Of a DNA stretch of 34,285 nucleotides, positions 7,814 through 16,313 are shown piece by piece (the stretch's first letter is position 1; each line of letters opens with the position of its first letter). Position numbers and translations under genes: made by a program. The notes under the pieces were generated by a model. That model saw only the letters and a list, made by a program, of their open reading frames with translations. It ran no database searches and was not told the DNA's origin. The stretch is from Bacillota bacterium (GTDB lineage Bacteria > Bacillota > UBA4882 > UBA10575): positions 1-34,285 of the forward strand of contig JAKOVI010000002.1 in NCBI GenBank assembly GCA_029782135.1. The letters run 5' to 3'.

Positions 7814-9514
7814 ATGGGCGGTGGCCGGTTGGTCCGGAAACGAATGTTGACTGTTTTGCTCCTTTCCTTGTTTTTTCTTCTTTTTTCGTTCTGCGGGATA
7901 GGACAGGGGCTTACCCTCTCGGAAGTTGATCTGAACGAGACCGGATTGCGGGAGGCTTTAAGAAGCTTTGCAAAAACAGGAGGTTTCCGGATCTTAATCG
8001 ATCCGGGTGTCCAGGGGAGGGTCACTTTAAGACTGAAGCCGGGACTTACCGCACAGAAGGCGGTTGAGTCACTGGCGCAGCTTTATGGTTATGATTGCCA
8101 GTGGGAAGGGGAGACAGCGATTGTAGGACCGGAAGGAACGGGCGGCAGGCGTGGTGAAGTGAAACCCCGTGTCTATACGTTGCAGCATGAGCCGGCGGCC
8201 TGGCTGTTCGAAGCCCTGGAAGGTGTGGTGCCGGCGGAACGGATCAGTTTTCATGCGGCAACCCGGCAGTTAACAATCACAGCGGATGCTTTGGAAGATG
8301 AAAACCTCCGGGAGATCATTGCCCGGTATGACCGGCCGGTGGTCAGTTACTTAATTGAGGTGAAGATTGTCGAGTTGGATCGGAACGCTGTCATTGAGAA
8401 GGGGTTGTCATCGATGCTACCCGGTTCTGCGGCGGAATCTTCCTTTCGCGTTTCGACTTTAGAAACCGACCCGTTGGCTGTCCTGGGTGATCAGAAGCTT
8501 TATTCGGTCCTGAGCGAACTGCAGGTTGTTACCGGGCATGGGGAGGCTAAATCGGCCTTTGTCGGCGAGCAATATCCAGTTCTTACGTCGCGGCCCGGTG
8601 AAAAGATGGATTTACTGGAGTATAAAAAGGTCGGAATCAACATTGGACTCACCCCCTATGCCGAAGAGCAAGGAAGGGTTATCCTGGCGACGAACCTTGA
8701 GGTCAGCGGTTTGGCGGACGGGGAGAAAGCTGCCGGCCGGCAAGGGGCGCCGGTGCTGAAGAACAATCAAATTAGCTCGCTCCGCGGCCTGCAGGACGGG
8801 GAAACCTGTGTCATTGCCGGGATTAACTATACCGGGAGGAGTTCCACCCGGGAAGCGGCGGAAGGCCCGCGAAAGGAGAAAGTAATCTGCCTTCTCCTGA
8901 CGCCCCGTTTGGTCACCGCGGAACTGCGGGCAGAGCTAAAAAAGGTTCCAGGCACCGGGTTGGTTGAGGCCAGTCCCAAGCCTGGTCCGGGTGGGGGAGA
9001 TGAACTGCCGGGAACACCCGAGGTTGTGCAGATTGCCATTTCCGGCCAAAGCAAGGCAACGGCCGGAGGTGAACTGCCGGCGAGTGAAGTGTTGACGGAG
9101 GTGGTTGGTCTGGCCAAGCCGGGAGGCCAAACCAGGCCGGGCGAAGCGGCGGCGAAGCAGAAGGAGGAAAGCAACCCTATTGTCCTGCGGGTGGCCTACC
9201 GGGTCAGTAAAGGAGATACTGTTTTTTCGATTGCCCGGAAATACGGGGTTGACCCGGCGCTTATTTTGGCGGAGAATCAATTAACAGCCTCCAGTATCCT
9301 GAGTATCGGTCAGACCTTGCGGATTCCGATCCGCCAAAACCAATTGTATCAGATCCAACCGAAGGAGACTTTATGGCGGATAGCCCAGCGTTATGGTACA
9401 ACAGTGGAGATTTTGATGGAGATCAACAGTATTGAAGATGTTACAACTTTACGGACGGATCAGGTGATTATCTTACCGGTCCCGGTCGATCGAATCGTTA
9501 ATGACCAATACTAG
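7814..9514 (+). CDS. Secretin-domain protein with two C-terminal LysM domains
   Basis: A 566-residue exported protein. A basic start and hydrophobic stretch (residues about 11-30) form a signal peptide. Then comes an STN-like (secretin/TonB N-terminal) domain (about 35-95), an N1-like linker domain (about 105-175), and a secretin core (about 176-368). The core shows the family pattern YKKVGINIGLTPYAE, a V-L-K-N-N-Q segment, GLQDGETCVIAGI and a closing LLLTPRLV. A Pro/Gly/Ala-rich linker (about 375-455) leads to LysM 1 (462-507) and LysM 2 (512-556), which should bind peptidoglycan. Secretins form ring channels in outer membranes for type IV pili or type II secretion. No pilM/N/O, ATPase or prepilin genes are in the window. 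An unusual domain order; best read as a PilQ/GspD relative anchored to the wall. Confidence 0.85.
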   Translation: MGGGRLVRKRMLTVLLLSLFFLLFSFCGIGQGLTLSEVDLNETGLREALRSFAKTGGFRILIDPGVQGRVTLRLKPGLTAQKAVESLAQLYGYDCQWEGETAIVGPEGTGGRRGEVKPRVYTLQHEPAAWLFEALEGVVPAERISFHAATRQLTITADALEDENLREIIARYDRPVVSYLIEVKIVELDRNAVIEKGLSSMLPGSAAESSFRVSTLETDPLAVLGDQKLYSVLSELQVVTGHGEAKSAFVGEQYPVLTSRPGEKMDLLEYKKVGINIGLTPYAEEQGRVILATNLEVSGLADGEKAAGRQGAPVLKNNQISSLRGLQDGETCVIAGINYTGRSSTREAAEGPRKEKVICLLLTPRLVTAELRAELKKVPGTGLVEASPKPGPGGGDELPGTPEVVQIAISGQSKATAGGELPASEVLTEVVGLAKPGGQTRPGEAAAKQKEESNPIVLRVAYRVSKGDTVFSIARKYGVDPALILAENQLTASSILSIGQTLRIPIRQNQLYQIQPKETLWRIAQRYGTTVEILMEINSIEDVTTLRTDQVIILPVPVDRIVNDQY

Positions 9515-9535
9515 AGAATGGTGGTGATCAGCGTA

Positions 9536-9811
9536 ATGAAGAACTTTGCGGAAGACGTTATCATTGAGGTTTTTGAGGAGATCAAGGGCACCAATCCCAA
9601 TTTTTGCAACTGTGAGAAATGCCGGCGCGATGTGATTGCCCTTGCGTTGACGAAGATCAGAGGCCGGTACGCTTGCAGTCCGGAAGGGGAGATATTTGCC
9701 CGGGTGGAACAGTCCGATCGTCAGGTGCGGGCCGATGCGCTTTTTGCCGTGATGGAAGCCATGGACACCGTGATCAAGCGCCCGCGCCATTCCGAGGAAG
9801 AAAGATCGTGA
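9536..9811 (+). CDS. ComFB-family protein
   Basis: A 91-residue protein of the late competence ComFB family. The pattern ED.I.EV..EI, then CNCEKCRRDVIALALTKI (Cys 24, 26 and 29), then RYACSPEGE and a C-terminal helix are all typical. ComFB is coded in the Bacillus comF operon; some relatives in cyanobacteria bind cyclic dinucleotides. A role in metal binding or DNA uptake cannot be shown from this sequence. ATG 9536 is preferred over ATG 9518 because GGTGGTGAT is well spaced before it; the 9518 start would add six residues. The gene sits between the secretin-like gene and aroC, 21 bases after the former and 32 before the latter, so it is probably in the same transcript. Confidence 0.85.
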   Translation: MKNFAEDVIIEVFEEIKGTNPNFCNCEKCRRDVIALALTKIRGRYACSPEGEIFARVEQSDRQVRADALFAVMEAMDTVIKRPRHSEEERS

Positions 9812-9843
9812 AGCAAAGTAATTACGGTTGATGGAGGAGTAGG

Positions 9844-11058
9844 ATGCGCTTTTTAACATCAGGGGAATCACATGGCCAAGCGCTGGTAGCGGTGATCGAA
9901 GGGTTTCCTGCCCGGGTCAGAATCGACAAGGATGAGATCGACCGCGAACTGGCCCGGCGACAGATGGGTTATGGGCGCGGGGGACGGATGAAAATCGAAT
10001 CAGACCAAGTGGAGATCCTTTCCGGTGTACGGCAGGGGTTAACCATTGGCAGTCCGATCTGTTTGAAGATCGCGAACCGGGACTGGGTGAACTGGGCGCC
10101 GGTGATGGAGCCGTTTCTCCAGTCGATACCGGAGGAGGTTGCGATCAAAGAAGATCCTCGCCTCGCAAAAGTGGCGCCGGTCGTTACCATCCCGCGCCCA
10201 GGCCATGCCGACCTGAGTGGAGCGTTAAAGTATGGTTTTACTGATCTGCGTAATATTATCGAACGTGCGAGCGCACGGGAGACGAGCGCCCGGGTGGGGG
10301 TTGGCGCTATCGCAAAACAATTGTTGAAAGCGTTTGGGATCCGGATTGGCAGTTATGTTCTTTCGATCGGGCAAGCGGAGAGCGGACCGGTTCAACCGTT
10401 GACCCCGGAGCAGCAAGCGGAGGTTGACCGGTCACCGGTGCGGGTGTTTCCTCCAGAAGCGGCGGCGGCAATGATCAATTTGATTGATCAAGCCCGCCAG
10501 AACCAGGAGACACTGGGCGGAACCTTTGTGGTGTACGCGACCGGATTAATACCGGGCCTTGGTTCGCATGTCCACTGGGATCGCCGGTTAGACGGACGCC
10601 TGGCGCAGGCGGTTATCAGTATTCCCGGGATCAAGGGAGTCGAGTTTGGCGCCGGTTTCAAAACCGCAGCCCTGCCCGGTTCCCAGGTCCATGACCCGAT
10701 TACCTATTCACCGGAGACCGGTTTCCGGCGAACGGCCAACCGGGCAGGAGGTCTTGAAGGAGGAATTACTAACGGCGAGCCCCTCCTTTTGACCGCGGTC
10801 ATGAAGCCGATCCCGACCTTGTATCAAGGTCTACCGAGCATCGATCTCGAAACGCTGGAACCGGTGAGGGCGAGGGCCGAGCGTTCGGATTTGACGGCGG
10901 TTCCGGCAGCCGGGGTTGTCGCGGAGGCGATGGTCGCCTGGGTTTTGGCCGATGCGTTGCTCGAGAAATTCGGGGGTGATTCGCTTCCCGAAATGAAACA
11001 AGCGTGGCTTGCTTATCAGGAGGGATTGCGTGGAAAAGGTAAAGGAGGAAAAGACTAA
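9844..11058 (+). CDS. aroC: Chorismate synthase
   Basis: A 404-residue enzyme that turns 5-enolpyruvylshikimate-3-phosphate into chorismate with reduced FMN as cofactor, the last shared step of aromatic biosynthesis. Motifs: GESHGQALVAVIEGFP at the start, RRQMGYGRGGRMKIE, RPGHADLSGALKYG, and the signature DLRNIIERASARETSARVG. C-terminal part has GGLEGGITNGEPL. Length is near the usual 360-400. The start ATG has GGAGGAG just upstream. Its end overlaps aroK by 29 bases, which suggests coupled translation. Confidence 0.97.
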   Translation: MRFLTSGESHGQALVAVIEGFPARVRIDKDEIDRELARRQMGYGRGGRMKIESDQVEILSGVRQGLTIGSPICLKIANRDWVNWAPVMEPFLQSIPEEVAIKEDPRLAKVAPVVTIPRPGHADLSGALKYGFTDLRNIIERASARETSARVGVGAIAKQLLKAFGIRIGSYVLSIGQAESGPVQPLTPEQQAEVDRSPVRVFPPEAAAAMINLIDQARQNQETLGGTFVVYATGLIPGLGSHVHWDRRLDGRLAQAVISIPGIKGVEFGAGFKTAALPGSQVHDPITYSPETGFRRTANRAGGLEGGITNGEPLLLTAVMKPIPTLYQGLPSIDLETLEPVRARAERSDLTAVPAAGVVAEAMVAWVLADALLEKFGGDSLPEMKQAWLAYQEGLRGKGKGGKD

Positions 11059-11572
11059 TATTTTCCTGGTTGGCATGATGGGGAGCGGGAAGACGACGGT
11101 GGGAAAACTGCTGGCCAACCATCTAGAATGGGAGTTTGTTGATACAGATGAACTGATTGTAGAAGAAACAGGGCTGAGCATCCCTGTTCTTTTTAAAGAT
11201 AAAGGAGAGCAATATTTTCGCCGCTTGGAACAAGAGGCGGTCGCCAGGGTAGCCCGGCGGAGACGGATGGTGGTCGCCACCGGCGGCGGTGTGATTCTGA
11301 ACCCGGAAAACCGCCAGGTATTGAAGGAGAACGGCCTGGTTTTTTACTTAAGAGGGACGGCGCAGGTGCTGGCGGCGCGTGTGGGCGCCGGTGAAGGGCG
11401 TCCATTGCTGACCGGGAAGGAACTAGCCCCTGAGTTGGAAAGGCTGCTCGCGGTCAGAGAAAAATACTACCAGGAAGCAGCAGACGTGGTGCTGGAGACC
11501 GATGCGTTGACGACGGGACAAGTGGTCGCGGCAATCCTTGAGGAATGCGCGCAGAGAGGAATTTTAAGTTAG
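11030..11572 (+). CDS. aroK: Shikimate kinase
   Basis: A 180-residue kinase that phosphorylates shikimate at the 3-hydroxyl with ATP. The Walker A motif GMMGSGKT lies at residues 15-22; DTDELIVEETG binds shikimate; FRRLEQEAV and ATGGGVIL are further family motifs, and the lid region carries RPLL. The start GTG 11030 is inside the aroC end and has AGGAGGG 5-6 bases upstream; an upstream in-frame TTG at 11009 lacks such a site. The gene is followed not by aroB directly but by a palindromic repeat (11581-11655). Confidence 0.95.
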   Translation: MEKVKEEKTNIFLVGMMGSGKTTVGKLLANHLEWEFVDTDELIVEETGLSIPVLFKDKGEQYFRRLEQEAVARVARRRRMVVATGGGVILNPENRQVLKENGLVFYLRGTAQVLAARVGAGEGRPLLTGKELAPELERLLAVREKYYQEAADVVLETDALTTGQVVAAILEECAQRGILS

Positions 11573-11580
11573 GAGAATCC

Positions 11581-11655
11581 AGCCGACGCCAAATGCTGTT
11601 CCCTTGTTCCGGTGGTGCAATTCAAGACAGCGGAGAACAGCATTCGGCGCCAGCT
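11581..11655 (+). repeat. Dispersed palindromic repeat, copy A
   Basis: Arms of 21 bases (11581-11601 and 11635-11655) match at 18 positions, and the three differences are all of the type that still pair as G-U in RNA. The interior holds CTTGTTCCGGTGG and AATTCAAGACAGCGG, which align with copies B (23795-23920) and C (30700-30770). It splits the aroK-aroB junction, leaving about 195 bases between the genes in an otherwise tight operon. No T tract follows, so it is not a simple terminator. Confidence 0.8.
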
Positions 11656-11766
11656 AAGTAAACGTACTAAGGTAATCTTTCACAGATAATGATCAGAGGC
11701 GAACTGAACCAAGTTGAACAGGCACCTAGGGAAATAAGGGCAGCGACGAGGAGGATTGATGGTAGG

Positions 11767-12882
11767 ATGGGAATTGAACGGGAGCTCCGGGTGAAGGCCG
11801 GGGCGGAGGAGTACCCGATTTTTTTAGGGACCGGTCTCCTGGCCGGCAGCGGTAGACTTTTACGGGCGGCCGGTTTAAAGGAAAAGGTGTTGGTGGTCAC
11901 CAATCCGAAAGTTGGAGGGTTGTACCTCGAACCCTTGTTGAAAGGACTCGAGCAGGAAGCTTTCCGGCCACAGGTAGTGATGATCCCCGACGGGGAGGAG
12001 TATAAGCAGTTTGCTCAGTTGGAACGGGTTTATGATGCGGCGGTGGAGGCCCGTTTGGAACGCGATTCGGCCATTATCGCGCTTGGCGGCGGCGTGATCG
12101 GCGATCTGGCCGGTTTAGCGGCGGCTACCTATTTGCGCGGGGTGCAGTTCGTTCAGGTGCCGACGACGCTACTGGCGCAGGTTGACAGCTCAATCGGGGG
12201 AAAAGTGGCGGTTAACCACCGGGAAGGGAAGAATCTGATCGGCGCTTTTTACCAACCGCGCGTGGTGATCAGTGACTTGAATGTCCTGTCGACCCTGGAC
12301 GAGCGGGAGTATAAGTCCGGGCTGGCGGAGATTATTAAAGCCGGGTTGATCGGTGATCCGGAGCTTTACCACCTTCTGGTGGCCGAAAGTGATGCGGTAA
12401 AAGCCCGGGCGGCCGGTGTTTTACTATGGATTATTGAACTTGCCCTTCGTTTTAAAGCCCGGGTGGTCGAGGCGGATCTTTTCGAACACGGGCTACGGGC
12501 GATCTTAAACTACGGACATACGATTGGCCATGCCTTGGAAGCGGAGACCAATTACAGCGCGTACCGTCATGGCGAGGCGGTCGCGATCGGGATGCGGGGA
12601 GCAGCCCTTCTCAGTGAAGAACTGGGCCTTTGCCCGCCGGAGGTGAGCCGAAAAACCACGGAACTATTGGCAATTTACAATTTACCCCATAGCTTGCCGG
12701 CGATTCCGGCCGGACGGCTGCTGGCACGGATGAAAATGGATAAGAAGATTAAGGGTGGGAAGCTCCGATTTGTCCTGACCAAAGGGATTGGCGAGGCCAT
12801 TCTGAAAGCCGATCTCCAGCCGGAGTTGCTCACCAAGGTGCTATGGCAGCTTGGAGCAGGGAAGGGAGAAGAAGAAGGATGA
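11767..12882 (+). CDS. aroB: 3-dehydroquinate synthase
   Basis: A 371-residue NAD- and metal-dependent enzyme that cyclises DAHP to 3-dehydroquinate. Motifs: IPDGEEYKQ, the NAD-binding [19 protein letters not shown] from about residue 107, [21 protein letters not shown], the substrate and metal region [11 protein letters not shown], and metal ligands in [11 protein letters not shown] and RHGEAVAIG. The open frame goes back to 11689, but ATG 11767 is the likely start, with GAGGAGG at 11749-11755 and the fold beginning soon after. The last bases overlap the aroQ start as ATGA. Confidence 0.96.
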   Translation: MGIERELRVKAGAEEYPIFLGTGLLAGSGRLLRAAGLKEKVLVVTNPKVGGLYLEPLLKGLEQEAFRPQVVMIPDGEEYKQFAQLERVYDAAVEARLERDSAIIALGGGVIGDLAGLAAATYLRGVQFVQVPTTLLAQVDSSIGGKVAVNHREGKNLIGAFYQPRVVISDLNVLSTLDEREYKSGLAEIIKAGLIGDPELYHLLVAESDAVKARAAGVLLWIIELALRFKARVVEADLFEHGLRAILNYGHTIGHALEAETNYSAYRHGEAVAIGMRGAALLSEELGLCPPEVSRKTTELLAIYNLPHSLPAIPAGRLLARMKMDKKIKGGKLRFVLTKGIGEAILKADLQPELLTKVLWQLGAGKGEEEG

Positions 12883-13328
12883 AAATTTTGGTGCTCCATG
12901 GACCGAACCTCAACCTCTTGGGGAAACGGGAACCGGGGATTTACGGGCGGACGACGCTGGAAGAGATTAATGCCCAACTTTTAGCATTAGCCAAAGAGTT
13001 GAACGTCGAGTTGAAGATTGTCCAGTCGAACCATGAAGGCGTGATCGTTGACGAAATCCAGCAAGCAGCAAGGGATTGTCAGGGCATCTTAATCAATCCG
13101 GCCGCTTACACCCATACGAGTGTGGCGATCCGTGACGCGTTGGCGGCCGTTAACTTGCCGGCGGTTGAGATTCATCTCAGCAACATCCACGCGCGCGAAG
13201 AGTTCCGGAGAGTTTCACTTACCGCGCCGGTAGTGACCGCACAAATTTGCGGTTTGGGTGCCGACGGTTATCTTTGGGGATTACGAGCCCTCGTCCGGAT
13301 CGTCCGCCAAGAAAGTAAAATCAAGTAG
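12879..13328 (+). CDS. aroQ: 3-dehydroquinate dehydratase, type II
   Basis: A 149-residue dodecameric-type enzyme that removes water from 3-dehydroquinate. Motifs: [16 protein letters not shown] (residues 8-23, with R17 and catalytic Tyr 22), [28 protein letters not shown] and [14 protein letters not shown]. Length is normal for type II. The ATG overlaps the aroB stop (ATGA), which supports this start over the longer frame beginning at 12843. It is the last aro gene; aroA and the DAHP synthase gene are not in the window. Confidence 0.97.
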   Translation: MKILVLHGPNLNLLGKREPGIYGRTTLEEINAQLLALAKELNVELKIVQSNHEGVIVDEIQQAARDCQGILINPAAYTHTSVAIRDALAAVNLPAVEIHLSNIHAREEFRRVSLTAPVVTAQICGLGADGYLWGLRALVRIVRQESKIK

Positions 13329-13344
13329 TCTTTTTGCGCGTTTT

Positions 13345-13383
13345 TTTACGGCATAGATTACGCCGTAAAGTTAACCTTTTTTT
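13345..13383 (+). terminator. Weak terminator-like hairpin after aroQ
   Basis: TTTACGGC (13345-13352) pairs with GCCGTAAA (13362-13369), followed after 7 bases by a run of seven T. The gap before the T run makes it weaker than a standard terminator, but the position 16 bases after the aroQ stop fits. Confidence 0.45.
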
Positions 13384-13408
13384 AATTTAAACTTTCGGGA
13401 AGTTGTCG

Positions 13409-13431
13409 TAGAATGAACTTAAACGTATAAA
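13409..13431 (+). promoter_or_regulatory. Promoter -10 and operator-like palindrome of the LacI-type gene
   Basis: TAGAAT (13409-13414) is a -10 candidate with only a weak -35. Overlapping the expected start of transcription is CTTAAACGTATAAA (13418-13431), which matches 12 of 14 bases of the perfect palindrome at 14529-14542 in front of the ABC exporter. A central CG is typical of LacI-family operators. Confidence 0.6.
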
Positions 13432-13469
13432 TTGGCAGGGAAACTTCCTTCCGGTTGAGGAGAACAGGC

Positions 13470-14483
13470 ATGGAAAAAACCAAAAAGCCCTCGAGCAGGG
13501 ATGTGGCCAGGGAGGCCGGTGTTTCCCAGGCGACTGTCTCCTATGTGCTCAACAATGTACCCGGCGTCAAGATCAAAGAAGAGACCAGGGAAGCAGTGCT
13601 GGCGGCCGCCCGGAAATTGAATTATTACCCAAATGAGATTGCCCGGAGTATGCGCTTGAAGAAGGCAATGTCGATTGGCGTTGTCTCCGATAAAGACCTT
13701 TCCAATTTTCGTTTGATGAAGATCCTGGAGGGGATTAAGGATGCGCTTCTCCCCAAAAATTACTCCATTACCCTCTGTTTCGACAAACAGAACGGCCCGA
13801 TCGAACAGGCCGAATCGGTCCGGTATTACCGTTCGAACCGGATCGAGGGAATTATCTTTGTCTATACGGAACTGAGGGAGGAGGATTACCGGTATTTACA
13901 TGAGCATAAGGTCCCCTTTGTCGTGATCAACTCGCACCAGAACCAGTCGCTTAGCAACCAGGTACAGAATGATATGGAACAGGCGCTGATCACGGCGCTC
14001 CTTAGCCTAAAGAACGCCGGAAAAGAGGAAGTGGCCTTTCTCGGCCTGCAGGATCGAAGCCCGTTGGACCGGCGCTTTCGCGGGTATTTAAAAGCTTTGG
14101 CTGCTTGTGGCCTCCCGGCGGAAGAACGCCTGTGTATGCGGGCACCCGGCAAGGCCGAGGAGATCGAGGAGTATCTTGAGGCCTATTACGCGGAGCATCA
14201 ACGGCTGCCGGCGGCCATCCTTTGTGAAAGCGCGGGGATCGGTTTTCGCCTCTTACGCTTCGCGGCGCGAAAGGGGGTGACGGTCCCGGAACAACTGTCG
14301 GTCATTGCCATCGGCTCTTCCCGTTTCAGTACGTTATCATACCCTGCCTTATCAACCATTGAAAATCCTCTGTACGAGATGGGTTATACCGGATGTCAAT
14401 TGCTTTTCAATTTGATTGAAGGAAAACCCGCCCAAAGTATCATTACCCTTGAATGGAGGTTTGTTCCACGCGAGTCAAGCTAA
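13470..14483 (+). CDS. LacI-family transcriptional regulator
   Basis: A 337-residue repressor-type regulator. The N-terminal helix-turn-helix reads SSRDVAREAGVSQATVSYVL with VLNN following, then the hinge region NYYPNEIARSMRLKKAMSIGVV, then a periplasmic-binding-protein-like effector domain to the C terminus. ATG 13470 is chosen over the TTG at 13455 because GAGGAG lies 7 bases before it. The gene is followed by a heterodimeric ABC exporter 72 bases downstream. Matching operator-like palindromes precede both genes, so autorepression and repression of the exporter are likely. LacI proteins usually bind sugars or nucleosides; the effector cannot be read from the sequence. Confidence 0.92.
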   Translation: MEKTKKPSSRDVAREAGVSQATVSYVLNNVPGVKIKEETREAVLAAARKLNYYPNEIARSMRLKKAMSIGVVSDKDLSNFRLMKILEGIKDALLPKNYSITLCFDKQNGPIEQAESVRYYRSNRIEGIIFVYTELREEDYRYLHEHKVPFVVINSHQNQSLSNQVQNDMEQALITALLSLKNAGKEEVAFLGLQDRSPLDRRFRGYLKALAACGLPAEERLCMRAPGKAEEIEEYLEAYYAEHQRLPAAILCESAGIGFRLLRFAARKGVTVPEQLSVIAIGSSRFSTLSYPALSTIENPLYEMGYTGCQLLFNLIEGKPAQSIITLEWRFVPRESS

Positions 14484-14528
14484 AAGGAGCTTTTTTGGAT
14501 AAAACTGAGAATAATATTGTGTCAACAA

Positions 14529-14542
14529 TTTATACGTATAAA
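14529..14542 (+). promoter_or_regulatory. Perfect LacI-type operator palindrome before the ABC exporter
   Basis: TTTATACGTATAAA is a perfect 14-base palindrome with central CG. It ends two bases before the AGGAG ribosome site (14544-14548) of the first exporter gene and lies downstream of TAATAT (14512-14517), a -10 candidate. Binding here would block initiation or elongation. Confidence 0.7.
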
Positions 14543-14555
14543 CAGGAGCGGAGAA

Positions 14556-16313
14556 ATGGTTAAGAAGTATATCAAAGAGTTTCTGTGGACCCATAAAGTG
14601 AAGTATATCTTAGGGATTACCGCTTTAATCTGTTCCGGGATTCTAACCCTTGCCGTACCGAAACTGTTAGGTTACATCATTGATTGCCTGGAGAAGCGAA
14701 CCGTCAGCCCCGGCAGGATTGCCTGGTTGACCGGCGGGATGTTGTTGATGGCGGTGGTCATCTTTGGTTTGAAGTATCTTTGGCGCAATCTCCTGATGGG
14801 GAGGGCGCGGGATCTGGAGTGTTATCTCCGGGACAAGTTTTTCGCTCATTTACAGACATTGCCTCTTAAGTTTTACCACCAAAAGAAGACCGGCGATCTC
14901 ATGGCCTATGCGATTAATGATCTGGGCGCGATCCGGCGGGCGTTTGCATTTGGTTTGGTCTCTTTGATCGATGGTGTGCTCATCAATTCTTCTTCCTTGT
15001 TTGTGATGGCAAAGACGATTAACCTGCGCTTGACTTTGATCGGACTCGCCCCCCTTCTGATGGCGTTGGTCGTGATCTTTATCGTCAAGAATCCGTTGCG
15101 CCGCAGTTTTGTAAAGGTGCAGGCGGCATACGCCAATATTTCTGAGAAGACGCAGGAAAACATCTCTGGAATTCGCGTCGTCAAAGCTTATGTGCAAGAG
15201 GAAGCGGAGAAAAAGAAGTTGGAGGCGGCGAGCCTTCAACGTATGCGGGTGATGCTGGATTACATCAAACTCTCCTCCCTTGTGGGGCCGACGGTCCAGA
15301 TCTGTTTTGGGTTGAGCTTCTCACTGGTCCTTGTTTTTGGTTCCGCTTATGTGGTTGAGGGCTTAATAACCCTCGGCGACTTTATCGCCTTCAATACTTA
15401 TTTGACGATGTTGCAACGGCCGATCAGGCATATTGCCAGGATCGTCGAGGTGTGGCAGCGGGCGATGGCTTCGAGCAACCGTTTGGATGAGATCTTTTTA
15501 ACGCAAAGTGATATTGTGGATGACCACCCGGTCCCGGTCAAGGAGCGTTTCGACGGGGCGATCGAGGTAAGGAATCTTAGTTTTACATACCCGGGCACTG
15601 AAGTGGAAGTCCTGAAGAACATCAGTTTTAAGCTTGAAGCCGGTCAGACATTAGGCTTGATTGGCCCGACGGGCAGCGGGAAGAGCACCTTGATCAATCT
15701 CTTGTTGCGCCTTTATCCGGTACCGCGCGGTCATATTTTTATTGACGGGATTGAGATTAATGATCTTCCGTTGGCAACCCTCCGGGAAAACTTTGGTTAT
15801 GTTCCGCAGGATAATTTCCTTTTCTCGGCGTCGATCAATGACAATATCCGCTTTTTCTCCGACCGGTTCACCCGGGAAGAAGTCGAGGCGGCCGCCCGTT
15901 TTGCCAGCGTGTATGAGAATATTATGGAGTTTCCGGACGGTTTTGAAACGATCATCGGCGAACGGGGGATTACCCTCTCCGGCGGACAGAAGCAAAGGGT
16001 GGCAATTGCGCGGGCGGTGATCAAGGACCCGTCGATTTTGGTGCTTGATGACAGCCTGTCGGCGGTCGACACCCAAACCGAGGCGGAGATTCTCACCCAT
16101 ATCAAGGAGATTTTAAAAGACCGGACCGGAATCATTATCGGGCACCGTGTCTCTTCGCTGAAGCATGCCGATTGGATTATTGTCCTGGATGAGGGCAGGA
16201 TCATCGAAGCAGGTGACCATCAACAACTGATGGCGAAGCGGGGCTATTATTACCAGTTGTACCAGAAACAATTGGTAGAGAGCAGATTACAGGAAGTTGG
16301 GGAGAGCGTATGA
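14556..16313 (+). CDS. ABC exporter subunit 1 (degenerate Walker B), TMD-NBD half transporter
   Basis: A 585-residue half transporter of the type found in heterodimeric multidrug/lipid exporters (LmrC/BmrC/TM287-like). Six hydrophobic helices lie in residues about 15-300. The ATPase domain has Walker A GPTGSGKST (370-378), signature LSGGQ (474-478), Walker B ILVLDD and H530 in the switch. The catalytic Glu after Walker B is Asp (D499), the mark of the degenerate partner. The ATG at 14556 follows AGGAG by 7 bases; the upstream frame to 14517 would run across the operator. The stop overlaps the start of subunit 2 (ATGA). The exported substrate is unknown. Confidence 0.93.
   Translation: MVKKYIKEFLWTHKVKYILGITALICSGILTLAVPKLLGYIIDCLEKRTVSPGRIAWLTGGMLLMAVVIFGLKYLWRNLLMGRARDLECYLRDKFFAHLQTLPLKFYHQKKTGDLMAYAINDLGAIRRAFAFGLVSLIDGVLINSSSLFVMAKTINLRLTLIGLAPLLMALVVIFIVKNPLRRSFVKVQAAYANISEKTQENISGIRVVKAYVQEEAEKKKLEAASLQRMRVMLDYIKLSSLVGPTVQICFGLSFSLVLVFGSAYVVEGLITLGDFIAFNTYLTMLQRPIRHIARIVEVWQRAMASSNRLDEIFLTQSDIVDDHPVPVKERFDGAIEVRNLSFTYPGTEVEVLKNISFKLEAGQTLGLIGPTGSGKSTLINLLLRLYPVPRGHIFIDGIEINDLPLATLRENFGYVPQDNFLFSASINDNIRFFSDRFTREEVEAAARFASVYENIMEFPDGFETIIGERGITLSGGQKQRVAIARAVIKDPSILVLDDSLSAVDTQTEAEILTHIKEILKDRTGIIIGHRVSSLKHADWIIVLDEGRIIEAGDHQQLMAKRGYYYQLYQKQLVESRLQEVGESV

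Noticed and set aside
14477-14496. AAGCT/AGCTT hairpin with T run after the LacI gene
   Set aside because: The stem is only 5 bp and the pairing is weak; not called as a terminator, although it may lower read-through a little.
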